NCBI GenBank assembly: GCA_023423695.1
Contig: JAFAFA010000051.1
Location: forward strand, 1 to 64,000
DNA: 64,000 nt
Direction of reading: 5' to 3'
From: Pseudomonadota bacterium
Lineage (GTDB): Bacteria > Pseudomonadota > Alphaproteobacteria > Azospirillales > Azospirillaceae
The notes under the pieces are model-generated. The model did no database searches and was not told the origin of the DNA. It worked only from the letters and a program-made list of their open reading frames with translations. Position numbers and translations under genes: made by a program. Shown here in pieces: positions 60,129-64,000 of this stretch. Position 1 is the first letter of the stretch. Every line of letters begins with the position of its first letter.

Positions 60129-60569
60129 TTACTCCTCGGACGAATTCTGATTGGGTGATTGGATGGGGGAGGGCGGGGCCGTCACACGCTCTACCACCGC
60201 CTCTTCGGAACGCAGGGTGATGGGCTGCTCGACCTCGACGGTCCGCCGGTTCTTGCGGATATGCAGCTCCTCGCGAAGCATCAGGCGGCGTTCCACCACC
60301 AGCACCTCCTCGACCAGCGGGATCACCGTCACGTCTCCCTCCTGGCGGATGCCGGGATGGGCGTCGATTTCACGGTCGATGGGGACGCGAGTGACGGTGG
60401 CCTCTTCATGCTCCAGAGACTCGCGGACCGTTGTTTCGTGTTCGGACACGCGCGTGGTCACGCGGACGCGGCTTCGTTCCACCCGCTGCTTGCCGACGGT
60501 CACCGACTCGTCGTGCAGGGGAATGACCGCGTCGCCCTCTTCGCGAGGGGATTCGGTGTCGGCCGTCAT
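60129..60569 (-). CDS. DUF2382 (YsnF/AvaK) protein
   Basis: A 146-residue protein made almost wholly of two DUF2382-like repeats: VIPLHDESVTVGKQRVERSRVRVTTRVSEHETTVRESLEHEEATVTRVPID (in part) and VIPLVEEVLVVERRLMLREELHIRKNRRTVEVEQPITLRSEEAVVERV (in part). Highly charged and no membrane segment. It precedes the larger DUF2382 gene by five bases and follows the 46-residue membrane-protein gene by 18, so the three form one operon. Function unknown; stress response by family association. Confidence 0.85.
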   Translation of the reverse strand: MTADTESPREEGDAVIPLHDESVTVGKQRVERSRVRVTTRVSEHETTVRESLEHEEATVTRVPIDREIDAHPGIRQEGDVTVIPLVEEVLVVERRLMLREELHIRKNRRTVEVEQPITLRSEEAVVERVTAPPSPIQSPNQNSSEE

Positions 60570-60587
60570 GGCGGCAACTGCCGCAGG

Positions 60588-60728
60588 TCAGCGGAACAGG
60601 AGATAGAGGACGATCGCGACCACGATCAGGCCGATGATGATCCACATCCAGTTCATGCCCGAACTGCCTGCCCCACCTTCCGAGCCGTCATACACACCAA
60701 CTTTCCTGGGCTTCTGTTCGTCTGCCAT
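60588..60728 (-). CDS. 46-residue single-pass membrane protein
   Basis: Encodes MADEQKPRKVGVYDGSEGG followed by AGSSGMNWMWIIIGLIVVAIVLYLLFR. The last 20 residues form one strongly hydrophobic helix ending in an Arg, with a charged N-terminus, so it is probably a small inner-membrane protein with the N-terminus in the cytoplasm or a tail-anchored protein. AAGGAGG lies six bases before the ATG (60728), a perfect ribosome binding site. First gene of a three-gene unit with the two DUF2382 genes. I do not know a named family; small proteins of this kind often accompany stress operons. Confidence 0.82.
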   Translation of the reverse strand: MADEQKPRKVGVYDGSEGGAGSSGMNWMWIIIGLIVVAIVLYLLFR

Positions 60729-60896
60729 GGGAGCCTCCTTGCGGGGATGGACCGGCGGGTTGTGCCCCCATCCGGCGTTGCTCCCTTCAAACAGAGGCTC
60801 TTCTGGATCGTTCCGCCCAATCGTTCCGAGGAATCAACGATCCTGTTAGACCGAAGGATTGAACGCGCTCCAGTCCGTTGCGGCATCGGAATGGCA

Positions 60897-60925
60897 ACGG
60901 GCGCCCTCGTGGCCAGGGCGCCCGT
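60897..60925 (-). terminator. Terminator after the lipoprotein gene
   Basis: ACGGGCGCCCT (60897-60907) and AGGGCGCCCGT (60915-60925) form an 11-base perfect stem with a seven-base loop, 29 bases past the stop of the lipoprotein gene on the minus strand. Only a short T-poor tail follows (TGCC), so it may be Rho-assisted. The rest of the 60729-60954 gap shows nothing I can name. Confidence 0.6.
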
Positions 60926-60954
60926 GACGGGGCAGGGAAGGAACAGGCCGACCG

Positions 60955-61998
60955 CTAACCTCTGGGCCTTTGCGAACTGGCCCCTTGCGGTCTGATGCCG
61001 GTGGTGGGAGGAGAGTCCATGCGCCTTACGGAAGCTCTGAACAAATCCTGAAAGAAGTCCTCGCACATTCTCACCAGTCGCGTACTGGGGTCATGCATCG
61101 GGCGGGTTGTGTCGAGGACGTTGGAGCAAAGAACCATCAACGGTCCGGTGGGCTCATGCTGAAGATAGTGTTTCTGCATCGCAGGAAAGACGTCGGACGA
61201 TACTTCGGTCACCATCGTGCCCAGTCCCGCCGATCTGTCATTGGATGTCTGCTTTTTGTCGTCGGCAGGTTTCGGCGTGGTCGATGCCTCCGCCACCATC
61301 ATGGGCAGGGCCGATGTCACGGTTCCGGCGCCGTTCGCGTCTCCCGCCGTGGCGTCGGCGCCTCCTCCGCCGGTTCCGGTGCCTTTTTCATTGGCCGGGG
61401 CCTTGGCGGTTCCCGACGGCGATGGCTGTGCCGCAGACAGCGGCGGCGGGGCCAACTGGATGCCGCCAAGCAGAGCAAGACTGCTCTGATGCAGACCGGC
61501 GGCGTTTTCGGACAGCAGCAGTGTGACCAGCACGTCTCCATACCGGCTGAGGATCAGCGAATAGGCATTGTCGCCGATGGAGCCGTTGGCATAGGCCTCG
61601 CAGGCCCGGAACAGGCCGTCGCGCAGCGCCTGGATCGACGGAACCCGGCTGGTCAGTTGGGCCAGCTGTTCGGCGGTCGCGTTGCTGAACCCGGCACCGC
61701 CGCCGAGCGCGCTGGTCCCTGTGGGCGCGCGTCCTTGCAGATTGCCGCTGATCTGCATCGCCGTGGACAGGGCCTTGGCGACGTCGGGGCTCGGTTCGGC
61801 ACAGAACACGCGCTGACCCAGAGCGGGATCCTGGCCGGGTCCGACCGGCCGGACCCGCTCGGTCACGATGCGCAGGTCGGCGGTGGTCAGAAGGGCCGGG
61901 GTCGAGCCGACACTGGTCGAAACGGAATAGGTTTCCTTGGATGCGCAGGCGGAGACGGCCAAGGCGCCGGCCAAGGCCAGGACGGTTATCCCTCTCAT
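60955..61998 (-). CDS. Putative lipoprotein of unknown function
   Basis: A 347-residue secreted protein. Residues 1-18 form a lipoprotein signal ending VSAC (lipobox, Cys18), so it is probably anchored in the outer membrane or periplasmic face. The mature region has a helical part with Ala-rich segments (ALSTAMQISGNLQG, AYANGSIGDNAYSLILSRYGDVLVTLLLSE) and a long Pro/Ser/Thr/Gly-rich linker (about 200-250), then a Cys-containing C-terminal part (VLCSNVLDTTRPMHDPSTRLVRMCEDF in part). No recognised domain. ATG 61998 has GGAGG seven bases upstream. The 264-base gap upstream (61999-62262) is AT-rich and probably carries its promoter. Confidence 0.8.
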   Translation of the reverse strand: MRGITVLALAGALAVSACASKETYSVSTSVGSTPALLTTADLRIVTERVRPVGPGQDPALGQRVFCAEPSPDVAKALSTAMQISGNLQGRAPTGTSALGGGAGFSNATAEQLAQLTSRVPSIQALRDGLFRACEAYANGSIGDNAYSLILSRYGDVLVTLLLSENAAGLHQSSLALLGGIQLAPPPLSAAQPSPSGTAKAPANEKGTGTGGGGADATAGDANGAGTVTSALPMMVAEASTTPKPADDKKQTSNDRSAGLGTMVTEVSSDVFPAMQKHYLQHEPTGPLMVLCSNVLDTTRPMHDPSTRLVRMCEDFFQDLFRASVRRMDSPPTTGIRPQGASSQRPRG

Positions 61999-62262
61999 TG
62001 CTTCCTCCAGTGAAATGGAGTCGAATTCAAAGAGCTGCAGTGGGATTCCAGGGGTCGGCATTCGCACTGCCCAAGTCCTGGGCGGTGCGGAAATTGCTGT
62101 TGCAGATAACTTTACTGTATTCTGGTATTCTACTGCCCGACAGTGGCGTCAACAACCTGAAATACGGCTATCATCTGTTCGGGGCGTGAAGTCAGATAGA
62201 AGAAGCCGCACCGAATACTTGGGTATGTATTTCTGGCGGCCGGCAGCCGTCCGTGCGCCAGT

Positions 62263-63759
62263 TCAGCCGGCCATCTTCTGGTGTTCCAGGAAGGCGGTCT
62301 TCAGCAGCGCCTTCAGGTCGTCGCCATACTGGTGGAAGCGGACGGACAGTTGGCCGCGCTCCTCGTCACGATGCAGCACCACGAGGTTGGCGACGGCCGC
62401 CACCTCCTGCCGGTCGGCCAGCACCACGCGGGCCTGGAAGGTCTGGCCCCGCTGATAGGGCTGGTTGACCGCCAGCAGGCACAGGCCGCCCACCGACCAG
62501 TTGCGGGCGGGGAAGCTGCCATGTTCGGTGTGGATGACCATGCCCGGACGGACGAAGCGCTTCTGGCGTCGCCGCTCCTCCGGCGGGGGCGGAGGGAAGG
62601 GGCTGGAGGCGCTGGGCATGTCGATGCCCGCCCGGTCGGTCAGCGCATTCTGGAAATTCGCCCCGCGAACCACCGCCGCGCCCATGGTGGAATCGCGCAG
62701 GTCGGCGTCGGAGAAGTCGGTGCCCTCGAAATTGGCGGGCCAGTCGCGGCCGCCGGCCAGCGGCACCGGACGGGCGTCGACCCCGTTCATCAGCGTATGT
62801 GCCAGATAGGCGCGGCGCAGGGTGGCGCCGCGCAGCACGGCGTCGCGCAGGTCGGCCTCGTCCAGGTCGATGTAGGACAGCTCCGCCATTTCCAGGCTCG
62901 CCTTGGTCAGGCGGGCGCCGGGCAGGCGGCAGCGGCGCAGCCGGGCGGCCGCCAGCGTGCGCCCATGCAGGTCGGCCCCCGCCACCGACACAAGGTCGAT
63001 GTCGAGCCGCGCCCCGTCGGCCCCGCCGCTGTCGACCCAGCGTTCATGCCGCTCCACCAGTTCCAGGAATTCGGCGACCGGCATTGCGGTATAGTTGGGC
63101 TGGACGATGGCGTCGGGGGGCAGGGCGAAGGGGATGAAGGTGCGGGTCAGGGTGGCGTGGTCCATCACCGTGTTGCCGAACACCGCCCCGTCGAGGTTCG
63201 CCCCGCAGAAATCGGTGCCCATCAGCACGGCCGAGGTCAGCTCCGCCCCCGTCAGGTCGGCGTCGTTCAGGTCGGCGCCGGTCAGGTCGCAGCCGCTGAA
63301 GTTAGCGCCCGCCAGGATCGAGCGTTCCATCTTGGCTTCGGTCAGCCGGGTGGTGCCGGTGCCGCGTGTCGTCTGGCTGCCGTCCGGGCCGCCGCTGTCG
63401 ACCAGTTCACCGGCGCGGAAATCGGCGCCGCGCAGGTTGGCGTCGGTCAGCAGGGCGCGGTGCAGGTTGGCGCCGCGCAGGTCGGCTCCGGTCAGGATGG
63501 CGCCCGACAGGTTCACTGCCTCCATGTCGGCACCGAACAGGTCGGCCTGCGACAGGTCGGCCTTCACCATGCGGGTGTTGCTGAGGTTGGCCCCGGCCAG
63601 CTTGGCCCCGGCCAGGGACACGCGCTCCAGGTTCAGCCGCGACAGGTCGCGGAAGCTGAGGTCGGCGCGACGGCCGCTGGACGGCCGCTTCAGCCACGCC
63701 TGATGCGCCTGGATGATCGTCCGGAGCTCGTCGATCTCTTTGGGATCGCGTTCGGCCAT
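62263..63759 (-). CDS. Pentapeptide-repeat protein with C-terminal PilZ domain
   Basis: A 498-residue fusion. Residues about 30-205 and 275-385 are pentapeptide repeats (ADLSQADLFGADME, ANLHRALLTDANLRGADF, ADLNDADLTGAELT), which fold as a right-handed quadrilateral helix. The C-terminal roughly 95 residues are PilZ-like: RRRQKRF gives the RxxxR motif (about 397-403) and NWSVGG the [D/N]xSxxG motif, so cyclic-di-GMP binding is plausible. A Pro-rich linker (PFPPPPPEE) joins them. No signal peptide or membrane segment. ATG 63759 taken; the frame is open further but not family-like. Function unknown; the PilZ half suggests control of motility or surface behaviour. Confidence 0.85.
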   Translation of the reverse strand: MAERDPKEIDELRTIIQAHQAWLKRPSSGRRADLSFRDLSRLNLERVSLAGAKLAGANLSNTRMVKADLSQADLFGADMEAVNLSGAILTGADLRGANLHRALLTDANLRGADFRAGELVDSGGPDGSQTTRGTGTTRLTEAKMERSILAGANFSGCDLTGADLNDADLTGAELTSAVLMGTDFCGANLDGAVFGNTVMDHATLTRTFIPFALPPDAIVQPNYTAMPVAEFLELVERHERWVDSGGADGARLDIDLVSVAGADLHGRTLAAARLRRCRLPGARLTKASLEMAELSYIDLDEADLRDAVLRGATLRRAYLAHTLMNGVDARPVPLAGGRDWPANFEGTDFSDADLRDSTMGAAVVRGANFQNALTDRAGIDMPSASSPFPPPPPEERRRQKRFVRPGMVIHTEHGSFPARNWSVGGLCLLAVNQPYQRGQTFQARVVLADRQEVAAVANLVVLHRDEERGQLSVRFHQYGDDLKALLKTAFLEHQKMAG

Positions 63760-63884
63760 GGCGTGGGTTCCCGGATCCACCGTATGACGAAAGACAGGAG
63801 CGTCGGCGCAACGATAGCCCGTTCGGACAGGCGCGTCACGGGTTCTGAACGGCAATCCGCCGTTGCAGGGACGGCCGGGCATGG

Positions 63885-63918
63885 AAAAGGCCGCCTCCCA
63901 CGGGGAAGACGGCCTTGG
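63885..63918 (-). terminator. Terminator of the gene at the right edge
   Basis: In minus-strand sense AAGGCCG and CGGCCTT (63910-63916 with 63887-63893) flank a loop, followed by TTTTCC. It lies about 30 bases past the stop of the partial gene at 63948. Confidence 0.65.
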
Positions 63919-63947
63919 CCGATCGGGGTGTTTGGCCGCCGGGCCGG

Positions 63948-64000
63948 TCAGCCGGCGCGGCCGACCTTCTGGCGCAGGGCCTGGATCAGGCCGTCGATGC
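63948..64000 (-). CDS. 3' end of an unidentified gene (cut by window edge)
   Basis: Only the last 16 codons are inside the window (IDGLIQALRQKVGRAG, stop TGA). The end is basic and helical. Too short to identify; supported as coding by the terminator that follows it on the same strand and by the spacing to the neighbouring gene. Confidence 0.45.
   Translation of the reverse strand, partial: IDGLIQALRQKVGRAG

Overview
The window is GC-rich bacterial chromosome (most ORFs have antisense shadow frames) and looks like a nitrogen-fixing alphaproteobacterium, most likely an Azospirillum. The main reasons are a NifHDK / NifENX cluster lying head-to-head with a draT-draG-(nifO-like) operon, together with alphaproteobacterial neighbours such as ubiA-rsmE-gshA, a plant-type GshA, mtaB-dapF and an FtsY with a long Pro/Ala/Glu-rich N-terminus. 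No rRNA, tRNA, CRISPR array or insertion sequence was recognised.

Layout. 1-1.2 kb: end of minD and minE (division-site placement). 1.5-6.4 kb: an FG-GAP/ASPIC protein and a taxis block (Aer-type PAS protein, membrane MCP without a periplasmic domain, and a soluble MCP-tip/Cache protein). 6.5-14.6 kb: housekeeping genes (dipeptide epimerase, phhB, UDG-like protein, methyltransferase, CHAP hydrolase, ubiA, receiver protein, rsmE, gshA). 14.8-23.7 kb: the nif region, all on the minus strand, in two NifA/sigma54 units: nifH-nifD-nifK, and nifE-nifN-nifX-DUF269-DUF683-fdxB. Each unit has a -24/-12 promoter, at least one TGT-N10-ACA upstream activator site and an IHF-like site. 23.9-28.6 kb: an unrecognised 437-residue gene, then draT, draG and an ArsC/Spx-like nif-associated gene, then a class II amidotransferase. 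DraT and DraG act on the arginine visible in NifH (GCAGRGV), so the window holds both nitrogenase and its post-translational switch.

28.7-48.2 kb: azoreductase, AMP nucleosidase, ftsY, mtaB-dapF, a GtrA/GT2/membrane-protein group for lipid-linked sugar chemistry, a LysR/MFS divergent pair, leuD-leuB, a KGG-repeat stress protein, a CitE-like lyase, pyridoxal kinase, a large Cache-PAS histidine kinase and zapE. 48.2-54.8 kb: an acetoin-catabolism operon on the minus strand (acoX-acoA-acoB-acoC-budC-29-residue ORF-lipA) with a consensus sigma54 promoter and two copies of a palindrome upstream. This fits control by an AcoR-type activator that is not in the window. The lipA supplies the lipoyl cofactor that AcoC needs.

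55-64 kb: a GlcD-type FAD oxidase, a YaiI-family protein, the ABC-F factor ettA, a stress/envelope group (two DUF2382 proteins and a 46-residue membrane protein), a lipoprotein, a pentapeptide-repeat/PilZ fusion, and the 3' end of an unidentified gene.

Six copies of a roughly 105-175 bp element with C-rich/G-rich terminal inverted repeats are scattered between genes, one of them inside the aco operon.
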